Assembly: GCA_963934795.1 (NCBI GenBank)
Contig: CAWWAF010000004.1
Coordinates: 1 to 64,000 of the forward strand
Direction of reading: 5' to 3'
Source: UBA8438 sp963934795
Lineage (GTDB): Bacteria > Acidobacteriota > Vicinamibacteria > Vicinamibacterales > UBA8438
DNA length: 64,000 bases
Shown here: in pieces, positions 43,061 to 52,568 of the stretch
Layout of the letters: each line of letters begins with the position of its first letter
Numbering within the stretch: the stretch's first letter is position 1
Notes under the pieces: model-generated
The model's database searches: none
Told to the model about the DNA's origin: nothing
The model's input: only the letters and a program-made list of their open reading frames with translations
Translations under genes and position numbers: made by a program

Positions 43061-44023
43061 CTACGACTCGTCGGATGACGACAGGATCAGGTCGAGCGCG
43101 TCAGAGGGGATCCAGAAGGACAGGGTCGCGTTGGCACCGACGCCGCTGAGCTGCAACGACTCAAGCATCGTCCGCAATTCAGGACGGTCGTTCGTCTGCA
43201 TGGTCGCAAGCGCCAGGAACCCGCGAAGTACATCGCGCAGGTTCTGTCCGGCTTCTTCATCACGACCTTCTATAGAGATCGAACCGGTGACACCATCGGT
43301 GACGCGACCGCTGAGGGCGAACGCAGACACCGCGGGCATCTGAGACGACACCTCATCTGGGAGGAATCCGAGAGCGCTGAGGTCGCCGAAGCGACCCACG
43401 GCCCAGGCGTTGCTGCCATCTTCGACCAGATCAAGCAGCGCCATCATGTCTGGATTCGAGGTCACGTCGGCCGCCTGTACCCCGCGAGAAATAGCCTGGT
43501 GAACGGTCGGCAGGTCGCCCACCGCGACCAACCCGGGTTCCATGAACACCATGGCCAGAGAGCCGGCGTCACCAGTCTCAACGCTCACCAGACGCTTGCC
43601 CTCGTAGGTGTCGACCGTAGCACCTCGCCCGCGCGCCGCGCCTTCGAGGCGAGCGGTGTCGAACCGCCCACGAAACAAGGCGAGCCCGGCGGGCCGCTCC
43701 TCGGCGCTCGGGGCCAAGAACGCGACCATGTGGTCAATATCGCGCTCAATATCGAGCCCGAGCTGTGCCTCCAGCTCGTTTTCCTCGAGGCCGTCCGGGA
43801 CCAGCTCCCCGATTCGCTCGCGCAGGTCCGACAGCATGACTTCGCGGATGTTGGCGTAGCCCACGACGGACGCATTCGCGGGCACGTAGCGCAGCTCAAT
43901 CGGCCCGGCGGCGGACACCGCCAGGGCAGCCCCGCGGTTCACGTACGCAAACAGGCCGATACAGAGCCCCAGGACGAGCACTCCGCCCGCCCCGAGCACG
44001 AAAAAACGGGTCTGGCGCGTCAT
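43061..44023 (-). CDS. Membrane-anchored uncharacterised protein
   Basis: 320 residues with one N-terminal membrane segment (FFVLGAGGVLVLGLCIGLFAYV) and a large soluble domain. This begins LRYVPANASVVGYANI and contains repeated hydrophobic-acidic stretches such as VAFLAPSAEERPAGLALFRGRFD and LVAVGDLPTVHQAISRG, a pattern like DUF3352-type secreted proteins. I do not recognise it with certainty. It stands alone, 105 nt from the ABC permease gene on the same strand. Confidence 0.75.
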   Translation of the reverse strand: MTRQTRFFVLGAGGVLVLGLCIGLFAYVNRGAALAVSAAGPIELRYVPANASVVGYANIREVMLSDLRERIGELVPDGLEENELEAQLGLDIERDIDHMVAFLAPSAEERPAGLALFRGRFDTARLEGAARGRGATVDTYEGKRLVSVETGDAGSLAMVFMEPGLVAVGDLPTVHQAISRGVQAADVTSNPDMMALLDLVEDGSNAWAVGRFGDLSALGFLPDEVSSQMPAVSAFALSGRVTDGVTGSISIEGRDEEAGQNLRDVLRGFLALATMQTNDRPELRTMLESLQLSGVGANATLSFWIPSDALDLILSSSDES

Positions 44024-44128
44024 CAGAATGATTGTGCCGTTCGACGCGCTGGCGGCGTCGACTGGCTGTATCAGATTATACCGGCTGCGACTGGAAAAGG
44101 TTCCCCGCCCCGCCTCGGCACACCCGGC

Positions 44129-45022
44129 TCATTGCTCGAGCACATATTCGCGACGTTCCACGAGCCAGGTGGCCAAGCCCAGTCCAACCACCAGAATGGC
44201 ACCGAGGCCAAGCACGCTCACCGCCGCTGACGGGAACACCTCATTCGCCTGCAGGATGCTGAGAATCGTCGAGACGAGTCCCTCCTGCGGCATGGCGTGC
44301 GGCACCAACCCTTGCAGATAGTACGAAACGGTCAACCGCTTCATGTAGCCCGGCACGACCACCATGATCGGTTCCCACCCAAAGATGAACACCAGTCCCG
44401 TCATCAGCGGCCGCTTGAACCAGGCGCCGACCAGCGCAAACAGCGCGCCGTAGACCGCCAAACCAAGGGCCAGCAGCGCAAGATCCGTCACCAAGCTCGG
44501 AAAGGCCGACCCGATCTCGCCGCCAAGTACCGGCACGACCAGAAAGAACACCAGCATCACCGAAGGCAACACCACCAGGCCGGTGCTCACCAAATACGCC
44601 AGATACTTTCCGACCAGCACCGCGCCCCGCGACAACGGACGCGTGAACAGGTATGTGATGGTCTTGTCCTCGACCTCGTCGGCAATGAGGGCGGTGCCGT
44701 AGAACACCCCGAGCAGCGGCACCGCGAACCGCAGATAGAATCCCCAGATCATCAATCCGAAGATGATCGGTCCGTCCACCGTGATCGGGCGGCCATCGAC
44801 CATCCCACGGCCCGACAAGAGATCCATACCCACGAGCGCGCGCACGATGACCGCGACGACGACGGGGCCACCGACCACCAACGCCATGAACACGGTTCGC
44901 CGGGACCAGAGCATCTGACCGAGAGACAGGTCGTAAACCCGCCACGCCGACTGTATGAAGGACGGCGCGACGACAGGATCTCTGGTCGCGGGGGGTGCCG
45001 CGGTACTCGTCGTCGTGGCCAT
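44129..45022 (-). CDS. ABC-2 type transporter permease
   Basis: 297 residues with six hydrophobic stretches. The central VFYGTALIADEVEDKTITYLFTRPLSRG segment is typical of ABC-2/gliding-type permeases (export or membrane remodelling). ATG 45020-45022 is preceded by AGG; the in-frame GTG at 45038-45040 is less likely. It is the last gene of a four-gene unit (ATPase, permease, ATPase, permease). The substrate is not known. Confidence 0.88.
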   Translation of the reverse strand: MATTTSTAAPPATRDPVVAPSFIQSAWRVYDLSLGQMLWSRRTVFMALVVGGPVVVAVIVRALVGMDLLSGRGMVDGRPITVDGPIIFGLMIWGFYLRFAVPLLGVFYGTALIADEVEDKTITYLFTRPLSRGAVLVGKYLAYLVSTGLVVLPSVMLVFFLVVPVLGGEIGSAFPSLVTDLALLALGLAVYGALFALVGAWFKRPLMTGLVFIFGWEPIMVVVPGYMKRLTVSYYLQGLVPHAMPQEGLVSTILSILQANEVFPSAAVSVLGLGAILVVGLGLATWLVERREYVLEQ

Positions 45023-45048
45023 TGCTTGCCTGTCTTCCACGTTGGTCC

Positions 45049-45972
45049 CTACTTCACCAGATACTCGAACACCGCCTGCAGGTTGTCGTCTGGTGAGCTG
45101 ACCTCATGGACCTCGCCGAGCTCTCCGCTCGCCGCGACCGCAGTCAAACGCCCGTAGAAGGCGTCCGGTTTCCCGGTCTCGACGATGACCGCACCGTCTT
45201 CGAACGTCAGGCTCCGCAGGTCTTCGTGGTCGAGGAACGCGCGGGCGAGACGCCGCGGGTCACTGCCCCGGATTTTCACCGTATGCGGATGCTCGTCGAT
45301 CAGATCCCGAATTTGATGAATGTTGCCTTCAGCCAGGATACGGCCGTTGTTCATCAAGAGAATGGTGGACGTCATGGACTCGATTTCGTGCAGGATGTGA
45401 CTCGACACCAGCACGCTCTTCCCCTCGCGCCCCCAGCGCTGAATGAGTCGGACCACCTTACGTCGCGCGATCGGATCCATCCCGGCCAGGGGCTCGTCGA
45501 GCACGAGTAACTCCGGGTCGTGCACCACCGCCTGGGCCAGCTTGACCCGCTGCCGCATGCCCTTGCTATACGCGCCGATTTTCTTGTCCGCGGCGTCCAG
45601 GAGGTCGACCGTGTCCAGCGCCTCGCGGGCCGCGTCCCTCGCCGCGGTGACGGACAGGCCGTTCAGGCGGACCAGGGCCGTGACCCATTGCAGCCCGGTC
45701 ATCCGCTCGTAGAACGAATCCTGCTCGGGACAGAATCCGACGCGCGCATACAGTCCCGGGTTGCCCCAAATCGGCTCCCCCAACACACGCACCGTGCCCT
45801 TGCTGGGCTTCAACTGTCCGGTGACCAACTTCAGGAACGTCGACTTCCCCGCCCCGTTGGGTCCCAGTAATCCGGTCACGCCAGGCCGCACCTCGACCGA
45901 GATGTCGTTGAGGCCGATCACCTGCCCGTACCACTTGGAGACATGATCGGTAGCCACCACCGACTCGCTCAT
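45049..45972 (-). CDS. ABC transporter ATP-binding protein
   Basis: A 307-residue ATPase. Walker A is GLLGPNGAGKST, the signature is YSKGMRQR, Walker B is LLVLDEPLAGMDP, and the switch His is in LVSSHILHE. The C-terminal extension (about residues 220-307) is typical for ABC-2 exporters. The ATG at 45970-45972 has GGAGGTGG just upstream and overlaps the stop of the preceding permease by 4 nt. It probably pairs with the permease at 44129-45022. Confidence 0.94.
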   Translation of the reverse strand: MSESVVATDHVSKWYGQVIGLNDISVEVRPGVTGLLGPNGAGKSTFLKLVTGQLKPSKGTVRVLGEPIWGNPGLYARVGFCPEQDSFYERMTGLQWVTALVRLNGLSVTAARDAAREALDTVDLLDAADKKIGAYSKGMRQRVKLAQAVVHDPELLVLDEPLAGMDPIARRKVVRLIQRWGREGKSVLVSSHILHEIESMTSTILLMNNGRILAEGNIHQIRDLIDEHPHTVKIRGSDPRRLARAFLDHEDLRSLTFEDGAVIVETGKPDAFYGRLTAVAASGELGEVHEVSSPDDNLQAVFEYLVK

Positions 45973-46811
45973 GTCACCACCTCCACCCCTCGCACACGCC
46001 GCTCGAGCACGAACACCGACAGACCGACCAGGAGCGCCACCACCACCGCCGACAGCAACCACGAAGAGTCGTACCGCGGTGGCAGTCGGAAGATGACATC
46101 GCCAATCTGCTCAAGATTGGCCCGGAACGAGAGCCACGCGAGCGCCGAACTGTTGGTAATGCCGAACAGGATGCTGAACAGCGCGGCCGTGAAGAGGACC
46201 ACACCCGCATACAGCATCGCGGTGTAGCGCGCGCTGGTGGTGAGCGACGACAGCGCCAGCATCGTGAACGCCGACAGCAAGACCTCGACCAGGGCGTAAA
46301 GGGTGATGGCTGGAATGAGAAAGAGATTCGCTCCGACGAACGCGACGCTGGCGGAGAACATGATCTCCAGGAACAACAGGGCCAGCGCTGGAGCCAGGGT
46401 AACGAGCAACAGGAAGAACACAAGCGTCCCGAGCTTGCCGACGACATACTCGACCCGGGACAACGGCTTCGACAGATAGATCTGGATCGCGTTCGACCGC
46501 CGATCGTTGGCCACCAGCCCGGAACCGACGTAGACGGTCACGAACAGGACAAAGATTTCCTGAATTTCGAAGAACTGGCGGAACGTCTCGACCGACGGGG
46601 CGAGAATCTCGAGTTCGGGAAAATTCGCGGACAGGTAGAACGTCACCGCGCGCACGAAGAACTGACCCCACGCGGCCAGGAGGACCAGCAGAAACAGCTT
46701 CTTGCCGAGCACCGTTCGAATGCCAGTCGTCGCGATCGTCAGCCACGCGGAGCCAGGCGCCTGGCGGACGCCGACATAGCGCCGATAGCTTTGATCGTGA
46801 ATGGGGGTCAT
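45969..46811 (-). CDS. ABC-2 type transporter permease
   Basis: 280 residues with six hydrophobic segments, including LFLLVLLAAWGQFFVRAV. The cytoplasmic loop SGLVANDRRSNAIQIYLSKPLSR is similar in kind to the second permease of the operon. It overlaps both neighbours by 4 nt (start with the upstream ATPase stop, stop with the downstream ATPase start), a clear sign of translational coupling. Confidence 0.9.
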   Translation of the reverse strand: MTPIHDQSYRRYVGVRQAPGSAWLTIATTGIRTVLGKKLFLLVLLAAWGQFFVRAVTFYLSANFPELEILAPSVETFRQFFEIQEIFVLFVTVYVGSGLVANDRRSNAIQIYLSKPLSRVEYVVGKLGTLVFFLLLVTLAPALALLFLEIMFSASVAFVGANLFLIPAITLYALVEVLLSAFTMLALSSLTTSARYTAMLYAGVVLFTAALFSILFGITNSSALAWLSFRANLEQIGDVIFRLPPRYDSSWLLSAVVVALLVGLSVFVLERRVRGVEVVT

Positions 46812-47743
46812 TCCTCGCCAATCGTCTCCGCGAAGACGTCTTCGAGGGTCGGCACGCTGGGTCGCAGGTGCCTGACCTGCACCTGATGCCGCGCGGCCAG
46901 CGCAAACAGATCACGCGGCCCCTGGTCTGGTGCCACCAACACGCGCAAGAGGTCCTCGCCAGTGTGGCACTCCGCACCTGCTGTCTCGAGGGCACGGACA
47001 AACGTGTCGACATCGCCCTTGACACGCACTTCAAAGACCTGCCGACGTCGCTGCTTCAGGTCCGCGATGGTCCCTTGGGTGGCGACGGCACCTTGATACA
47101 TGACCACGACCCGGTCACACGTCGCTTCGACGTCGGGTAGCAGATGGGACGACAAGATCAAGTTCACACCCTTCCGGGTGGCCAGATCGACAACCAACTC
47201 CAGCATCTCGTCGCGGCCCTTGGGATCCATGCCGTTCGTCGGTTCATCGAGAAACAGCAGGTCCGGGTCGTGCACCAGTGCCTGAGCCAGTTTGATCCGC
47301 TGCTTCATACCGGCCGAGTAGGTTTCCGTGTTCCGGTAGCGCGCCTCGCCGAGCCCCACGTAGTAGAGCACCTCGTGAGCGCGCTGCATCGCGTCGCTAC
47401 GCGGGAGACCCGCCAGTTGCGCGCAGTAGGCCACGAAGGAGACCGCATTCATGCCCGGGATGTGGCCGTCCGACTCTGGCATGTACCCCAGTCGCGCGCG
47501 TACCCGCTGCGGGTCCTTGGCGACGTCGATGCCGAGCACGTCCATGCGCCCCGAGGTTGGCGTCACGAAGCCGAGCAATGCCTTGAGCATGGTGCTCTTG
47601 CCCGCACCGTTCGGTCCGAGCAACCCGACTGCACCAGGCGAGAAACTCGCAGTCACGTCCTTGAGCGCGTCGTGGGCGCCGAATCGCACCGAGACGTTGT
47701 CGAGCCGGGCGATCGACCGGTCCTCGGTTCCGGAAGTGGGCAT
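46808..47743 (-). CDS. ABC transporter ATP-binding protein
   Basis: A 311-residue ATPase: GLLGPNGAGKST, YSAGMKQR, LLFLDEPTNGMDP and LSSHLLPDVE are Walker A, signature, Walker B and switch region. It heads the four-gene unit. The start is ATG at 47741-47743, with a GTG one codon earlier. The C-terminal half shows the same kind of extension as the other ATPase, suggesting a duplicated ATPase/permease pair. Confidence 0.94.
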   Translation of the reverse strand: MPTSGTEDRSIARLDNVSVRFGAHDALKDVTASFSPGAVGLLGPNGAGKSTMLKALLGFVTPTSGRMDVLGIDVAKDPQRVRARLGYMPESDGHIPGMNAVSFVAYCAQLAGLPRSDAMQRAHEVLYYVGLGEARYRNTETYSAGMKQRIKLAQALVHDPDLLFLDEPTNGMDPKGRDEMLELVVDLATRKGVNLILSSHLLPDVEATCDRVVVMYQGAVATQGTIADLKQRRRQVFEVRVKGDVDTFVRALETAGAECHTGEDLLRVLVAPDQGPRDLFALAARHQVQVRHLRPSVPTLEDVFAETIGEE

Positions 47744-47802
47744 CACTGTAGGAGCAATACGGACATGGGCCTGTGTAGGTTCGACGCGCTGCTCTTCACG
47801 CG

Positions 47803-48369
47803 CTACAGGGCCCCGCGGAGCCCGAGTTCGTCGGCGCGCTCGCGCATGAAGGTGATGACGTTGGTAATGTGCTCGTCGAGCGACAGCCCCACCTCGTCGG
47901 CACCCTGTCGGAGATCCTCACGCGGGACGGCGCGCGCGAAGGCCTTGTCCTTCATCCGCTTCTTGACCGACTTCGCCTCCAGGTCAAGCACGCTCTTGGA
48001 CGGACGCACCAGCGCGGCGGCGGTGACGAACCCGGACATCTCATCACACGCAAAGAGGGTGTGCTCCAGCCGCGACTCGCGGGCCACGTCGGTGTAATCC
48101 GCGTGGGACAGAATCGCGCGCGTCACGTACTCGGGATACCCTGCAGCATGCAAGATCTCACAGCCGCGGTACGGGTGATTCTCGGGATCAGGCCACCGCT
48201 CGTAGTCGAAATCGTGCAACAACGCCACGATGCCCCAGGCCTCTTCGTCCTCACCCCATAGCCGCGCGTAGCCACGCACCGAGGCTTCAACCGCAAGTCC
48301 ATGCTTCAACAGGCGGTCGTTGCTGGTGTATTCCGTCAGGAGGCTCCAGGCTTGCTCGCGATCTGTCAT
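47803..48369 (-). CDS. HD-domain hydrolase
   Basis: A 188-residue HD-superfamily protein. The metal-site motifs are KHGLAVEASVRGYA (His), VALLHDFDYER (HD), and the later NHPYRGCEIL and ILSHAD histidines. Such proteins hydrolyse phosphate esters or nucleotides. The substrate is unknown. It stands between the ABC operon and gltP, all on the same strand, with gaps of 44 nt or more, so it may form its own unit. Confidence 0.88.
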   Translation of the reverse strand: MTDREQAWSLLTEYTSNDRLLKHGLAVEASVRGYARLWGEDEEAWGIVALLHDFDYERWPDPENHPYRGCEILHAAGYPEYVTRAILSHADYTDVARESRLEHTLFACDEMSGFVTAAALVRPSKSVLDLEAKSVKKRMKDKAFARAVPREDLRQGADEVGLSLDEHITNVITFMRERADELGLRGAL

Positions 48370-48413
48370 GTCGTTTCATCTGGGGCTGCTCCGCGCTCCG
48401 CCACGCGGCTCGC

Positions 48414-49715
48414 TTAGACGCCAGGTCGGACGGTGGCGAGTTGCCCTTCGCTTGCGGCGATGATCGTGGCCACCGTGACATCGCCGGTCACGTTGGCTGC
48501 GGTGCGGGACATGTCGAGAATCCGGTCCACGCCCAGAATGAGCGCGACGCCGGCCGCTGGCACGCCGATCGCTTCCAGAATGACCACCAGCATCACAACG
48601 CCCGCGCTGGGCACGGCCGCGGTCCCGATCGAGGCCAGCAGCGCCATGAACACGATCGTGAGCTGAGCGGGCAGATCGAGTGGGATACCGAGCGTCTGGG
48701 CGATAAACACCGCGGCGACCGCCTGATACAGTCCGGTGCCGTCCATGTTGATCGTCGCGCCCAGCGGGAGCACGAACGAGGCCACCTCCTCCGAAACGCC
48801 CAGATTCTTCTGGGCCGTCTTCATCGTCACCGGCAATGTGGCCGCGCTCGACGAGGTCGAAAAGGCCACCAGCTGCGCTTGGACCACGCCGGGGAAAAAC
48901 TGCCGTAAGGTGATTGGCGTGAATATGCGCAACAAGGTGGGATAGACGACGAACATCTGCATCGCGAGCCCCAGTAACACCGCCAGGCAATAGAACCCCA
49001 GCGCCCCCAGCAACTGGGGCACATCGGCCGGAGAGTCGCCAGCCACGCGCGTGATCGTATCGGCGATCAGCCCGAACACGCCGATCGGCGCGAAAATGAT
49101 GACCAGCTCTACGATCTTGATAATGACGGCGTCAAGACTCTCGAACAGCGCGAGAAGCGGCGCCGCCCGCTCGGACGGAATCAACATCAGCCCGACACCG
49201 AAGAGCATGGCCACAAACACGATGTTGAGCATGCGACGATTGTCGGACGCGGCCCCAACGATGTTGTCAGGCACCATGTCGACCAACGGCTGGAGTGGAC
49301 CCCGCTCACTCGCGGCCGCAGCCATCTCCTCCCGCGTCGCCACATCGCTCTGGTAGCTCTCTTGTAGAGTCACCCGGACGCTGTCCGGCACCATGCGCCC
49401 CGGCTGCATCACATTGACCAGCGTGAGGCCGATCACAAGTGCGATGAGGGTGGTAGCCAGATAGATGGCTATCGTCCTGGCACCGATTCTGGACAGCTTG
49501 CTGAGATCGGAGAGCGAGGCGATTCCGGTGACGAGCGAGGCGAGCACCAACGGCACCGCCACCAAGAGCAGCAGCCGAAAGAAAATGGCCCCGAATGGGG
49601 CAATCCAGTCAGACGTAAACTGGCCCCATCCCGCGTAGGCGGCGATGACACCGTAGACGAGGCCCAGCACGAGGGCGATGAGGATGCGCCAGTGGGATTG
49701 TCGGTGCCAGGACAT
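48414..49715 (-). CDS. Dicarboxylate/amino acid:cation symporter (DAACS family)
   Basis: A 433-residue GltP/DctA-type carrier. The serine-rich re-entrant loop reads FSTSSSAATLPVTMKTA, the substrate/Na site is LPLGATINMDGTGLYQ, and the final helix ends GVDRILDMSRTAANVTGDVTVATI, as in aspartate/glutamate carriers. The Asp and Asn in DMSRTAANVTGD match the cation site. It takes up C4-dicarboxylates or acidic amino acids. The GltP and DctA subtypes cannot be told apart by eye. Confidence 0.93.
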   Translation of the reverse strand: MSWHRQSHWRILIALVLGLVYGVIAAYAGWGQFTSDWIAPFGAIFFRLLLLVAVPLVLASLVTGIASLSDLSKLSRIGARTIAIYLATTLIALVIGLTLVNVMQPGRMVPDSVRVTLQESYQSDVATREEMAAAASERGPLQPLVDMVPDNIVGAASDNRRMLNIVFVAMLFGVGLMLIPSERAAPLLALFESLDAVIIKIVELVIIFAPIGVFGLIADTITRVAGDSPADVPQLLGALGFYCLAVLLGLAMQMFVVYPTLLRIFTPITLRQFFPGVVQAQLVAFSTSSSAATLPVTMKTAQKNLGVSEEVASFVLPLGATINMDGTGLYQAVAAVFIAQTLGIPLDLPAQLTIVFMALLASIGTAAVPSAGVVMLVVILEAIGVPAAGVALILGVDRILDMSRTAANVTGDVTVATIIAASEGQLATVRPGV

Positions 49716-49755
49716 GTGGTGAACCTTCAGGTAGCCGGGATTGCGCAGTCACCTA

Positions 49756-49795
49756 ACCGTCGCGCGGTTGAGCCGGGTGGCAGACACGCGACGGT
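49756..49795. terminator. Inverted repeat between nudix and gltP genes
   Basis: ACCGTCGCG (49756-49764) and CGCGACGGT (49787-49795) are perfect 9-bp inverted arms around a 22-nt spacer. On the minus strand they lie 21 nt after the nudix stop and 40 nt before the symporter start, so they may end the mtnA-tsaD-nudix transcript or act on gltP. No U-run. Confidence 0.35.
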
Positions 49796-49816
49796 AGCAC
49801 CCGGGTTTCGACCGTG

Positions 49817-50242
49817 TCAACGCAACGAGACAGCCCGCCGAATGACCCCCAGCGTAGTCTCGATCAGGGCGTACGACTCCAAATTCTCAGGGTCTGCAAC
49901 GGCCACCGCGGCCGCGTCTGACCCTGGACGAAGACGGCCCTCGACCTTCTGACACAAGTAGTCGGCGATGACGAAGTGGTATCGCACCCGACCGTCGGGC
50001 TCACGAGTGATGTGTTCGCACAACTCGATGAGCGGCCCGACCTGTGTCTCGATGCCGATCTCCTCTCTCAGTTCGCGACGCACCGCCTCCGGCAGGGTCT
50101 CGCCGACGTCAACAGCCCCCCCTGGGAGGCTCCACTGCCCGCGCAGGGGTTCATGCCGACGTTTGACCAGGACCACGCGACCCTCGATGAACACGACGCC
50201 CCCGACCCCGATGATCGGCCGGGCGGGATACTCCCGACTCAC
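49817..50242 (-). CDS. Nudix hydrolase
   Basis: A 141-residue Nudix protein. The box GGAVDVGETLPEAVRRELREEIGIE matches G-x5-E-x7-R-E-U-x-E-E-x-G-U (landmark at residues 42-66). The early IIGVGGVVFIEGRVVLVKRRHEPLRGQWSLPGG is the usual strand set, typical of ADP-ribose or nucleoside-diphosphate hydrolases. Start overlaps the tsaD stop by 4 nt, so it belongs to the mtnA-tsaD-nudix operon. Confidence 0.92.
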   Translation of the reverse strand: MSREYPARPIIGVGGVVFIEGRVVLVKRRHEPLRGQWSLPGGAVDVGETLPEAVRRELREEIGIETQVGPLIELCEHITREPDGRVRYHFVIADYLCQKVEGRLRPGSDAAAVAVADPENLESYALIETTLGVIRRAVSLR

Positions 50243-51354
50243 GACGCGCCGCCGGTGGCGAGCGGTAGCGTCGGCAGCGCCTTCAGTGCCCGCGAGGCCG
50301 TCGCACCGGCGCGCAGCTGACGCAACCCGGCGGCGGCGATCATCGCGGCGTTATCGGTCGAGAGATACAGGGTCGGAAACAGCACCGGTACACCCCGCTC
50401 GTGTCCCTCGGCGGTCGCGACCTCTCGCAACCGGCTGTTGGCCGACACGCCACCCGCGATGCCCACGCTGCGGGCCCCGAACCGGCGCGCGGCCTCAAAC
50501 GTGCCGTCGAGCAGGGCGTCCACGACGGCTCGCTGGAAGCTCGCGCACACGTCGGCCAATTCGCGTTCGTTCAGGCCGCGACCATGCTTCGCAGTGTGCC
50601 GCTGCACATACCGCGCGACCGCCGTCTTGACGCCACTGAAGCTGAAATCTAGTCGCCCGGGCGTCATCGGAAACCCCGGAGGCTGCACCGTTGGCGCACC
50701 GGGGGCCCGGTCGGGGTGAGTCATCCGAGCCACGGGGAACCGAATGGACCGCTCGTCGCCAACGCGGGCCAGCCGGTCAATCACCGGTCCACCCGGGTAG
50801 GACAACCCGAGCAGCTTGGCGACCTTGTCGAACGCCTCTCCCGCGGCGTCGTCGCGCGTACGTCCGAGCAGCCGATAGGTGCCCGCCTCTGGCAAGTGAT
50901 ACAGGCTCGAGTGTCCGCCGGAGACCACCAGGACGACGGCGGGCAGGGCGAGGTCAGGATGACAAAGAAAGAGCGACTCGATGTGGCCCGCCAGGTGATT
51001 GACCGCTACCAATGGTCGCTCCAGCGCGAGCGCCAGAGATTTGGCAAAGGCCACACCCACGAGCAACGACCCGACCAGACCGGGGCCCTGCGTCACCGCG
51101 ATCGCGTCGAGATCGGTCCAGCCGACGTGCGCGTCGCTCAGCGTCCGCTCAACGACCCCGCACAAGTCGCGCAAATGCTGGCGAGAGGCCAATTCCGGCA
51201 CCACGCCGCCCCACTCGCGATGGATCTCGACCTGCGAGGCAACCACGCTCGATCGGATTTCTGGCGCCGGCCGGTCTTGGCCCCCGTCGACCGCGACGGC
51301 CGCGGCGGTCTCATCGCAGGAGGTCTCAATGGCCAGCAGCGTGGTCTGGCTCAT
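50239..51354 (-). CDS. tsaD: tRNA N6-adenosine threonylcarbamoyltransferase
   Basis: A 371-residue TsaD that places threonylcarbamoyl on A37 of ANN-decoding tRNAs. The N-terminal TLLAIETSCDETAAAV and the metal-binding HLAGHIESLF (His-x3-His) are diagnostic, with a VSGGHSSLYHL phosphate loop and AGGVSANSRLRE and YLSTDNAAMIAAAG near the end (Asp metal ligand). TsaB, TsaC and TsaE are not in the window. It lies 12 nt after mtnA on the same strand. Confidence 0.96.
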   Translation of the reverse strand: MSQTTLLAIETSCDETAAAVAVDGGQDRPAPEIRSSVVASQVEIHREWGGVVPELASRQHLRDLCGVVERTLSDAHVGWTDLDAIAVTQGPGLVGSLLVGVAFAKSLALALERPLVAVNHLAGHIESLFLCHPDLALPAVVLVVSGGHSSLYHLPEAGTYRLLGRTRDDAAGEAFDKVAKLLGLSYPGGPVIDRLARVGDERSIRFPVARMTHPDRAPGAPTVQPPGFPMTPGRLDFSFSGVKTAVARYVQRHTAKHGRGLNERELADVCASFQRAVVDALLDGTFEAARRFGARSVGIAGGVSANSRLREVATAEGHERGVPVLFPTLYLSTDNAAMIAAAGLRQLRAGATASRALKALPTLPLATGGAS

Positions 51355-51366
51355 CGCATCCGCCTG

Positions 51367-52413
51367 TCAGGCGGCATCGCAGGCCTCACGCAGACTCTTG
51401 TCGAACGGCGGACGACAAATCCCGTGTTCCGTAATGATGCCGGCCACATACTCTGCAGGCGTCACGTCGAACGCCGGGTTCCACACCTTCGCACCTTCCG
51501 GCGCAAGCTGGGTCGAGCCCATGTGCGTCAGCTCCTTCGCGTCACGCTCCTCGATTGGAATTCCCTCCCCGTCTGGCGTCGAGAGGTCAATCGTCGACAC
51601 CGGCGCCGCCACATAGAAGGGCACGCCGTGCGCCCGCGCGAGCACCGCCACCGTGTAGGTCCCTATTTTGTTGGCGACGTCCCCATTCGCCGCAATCCGG
51701 TCGGCTCCCACCACAACCAGGTCCACGCGTCCGGCGCGCATCAACGATCCCGACATCCCATCAGTAATGACCGTCGTCTCGATGCCGTCCCGTACAAGTT
51801 CCCAGGCCGTCAACCGGGCCCCCTGCAGGAACGGGCGCGTCTCGTCGGCAAACACGGCCACCCGTTTTCCCGCATCGACCGCCCCCCGGATCACGCCTAG
51901 CGCGGTGCCGTAGCCTCCCGTAGCCAGCGCTCCAGCATTGCAATGCGTCAGCACTCGCGCATCGGCCGGGACGACCTCGGCGCCGTGCTTGCCCAGGGCT
52001 CGACAGTTGGCGACGTCTTCGTCGTGCACGCGGGCCGACTCGGCGTCCACGGTGGCCTTCAGCTCGTCGGTCGACTGTCCGGCTCGCATGGCCGTGGCGA
52101 ACACGCGCTTCATGCGCTCGATCGCCCAGAACAAGTTCACCGCGGTCGGCCGGGTCGCGGCCAGCACATCGCACGTCCGATAAAATTCGGTCGCCAGCTG
52201 CGTCGTACCGGTTGCGGTGCTCCGGCGCACGGCAAGCGCGACCCCCATGGCCGCTGCCACCCCAATGGCAGGCGCGCCACGGATCACCATGGTTCGGATC
52301 GCCTTGGCGACCTCTTTCGCAGTGCGACACCGTACGTAGACCTCGCGGCCCGGCAGCTTCCGCTGGTCGATCATCACGACGTCGCCGTCTTCCCAGTCAA
52401 TTGTCGGTAGCAT
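51367..52413 (-). CDS. mtnA: Methylthioribose-1-phosphate isomerase
   Basis: A 348-residue MtnA of the methionine salvage pathway, converting 5-methylthioribose-1-phosphate to the ribulose form. Seen motifs: MVIRGAPAIGVAAAMG, VLTHCNAGALATGGYGTALGVIR with the active-site Cys, and VVVGADRIAANGDVANKIGTY with the catalytic Asp. It is full length. It heads an operon with tsaD and nudix; a hairpin-rich gap separates it from the CNT gene. Confidence 0.94.
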   Translation of the reverse strand: MLPTIDWEDGDVVMIDQRKLPGREVYVRCRTAKEVAKAIRTMVIRGAPAIGVAAAMGVALAVRRSTATGTTQLATEFYRTCDVLAATRPTAVNLFWAIERMKRVFATAMRAGQSTDELKATVDAESARVHDEDVANCRALGKHGAEVVPADARVLTHCNAGALATGGYGTALGVIRGAVDAGKRVAVFADETRPFLQGARLTAWELVRDGIETTVITDGMSGSLMRAGRVDLVVVGADRIAANGDVANKIGTYTVAVLARAHGVPFYVAAPVSTIDLSTPDGEGIPIEERDAKELTHMGSTQLAPEGAKVWNPAFDVTPAEYVAGIITEHGICRPPFDKSLREACDAA

Positions 52414-52515
52414 GTCTCAGCTGGTCCCTCCGCAGCGGTCAATGATAGCGAATGTCACCAGGCGCCGTACCTGACAGCGCCTTGCGGCCGGGCGACTGAC
52501 CGGGCCGGGTGCCCC

Positions 52516-52545
52516 GCAGCGTCCCCTGGGGTTCGCGGACGCTGC
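52516..52545 (-). terminator. Hairpin downstream of the CNT nucleoside transporter
   Basis: GCAGCGTCC (52516-52524) and GGACGCTGC (52537-52545) form a perfect 9-bp stem with a 12-nt loop, 24 nt after the transporter stop codon on the minus strand and about 100 nt before mtnA. No T-run follows. Confidence 0.45.
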
Positions 52546-52568
52546 CCCCCGCTGACGCGCCGGCCCGC

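Noticed and set aside
44129..47743. Antibiotic or bacteriocin self-protection system (two ABC-2 pairs)
   Set aside because: No biosynthetic or immunity gene is adjacent; the four-gene unit looks like an ordinary exporter of unknown substrate.
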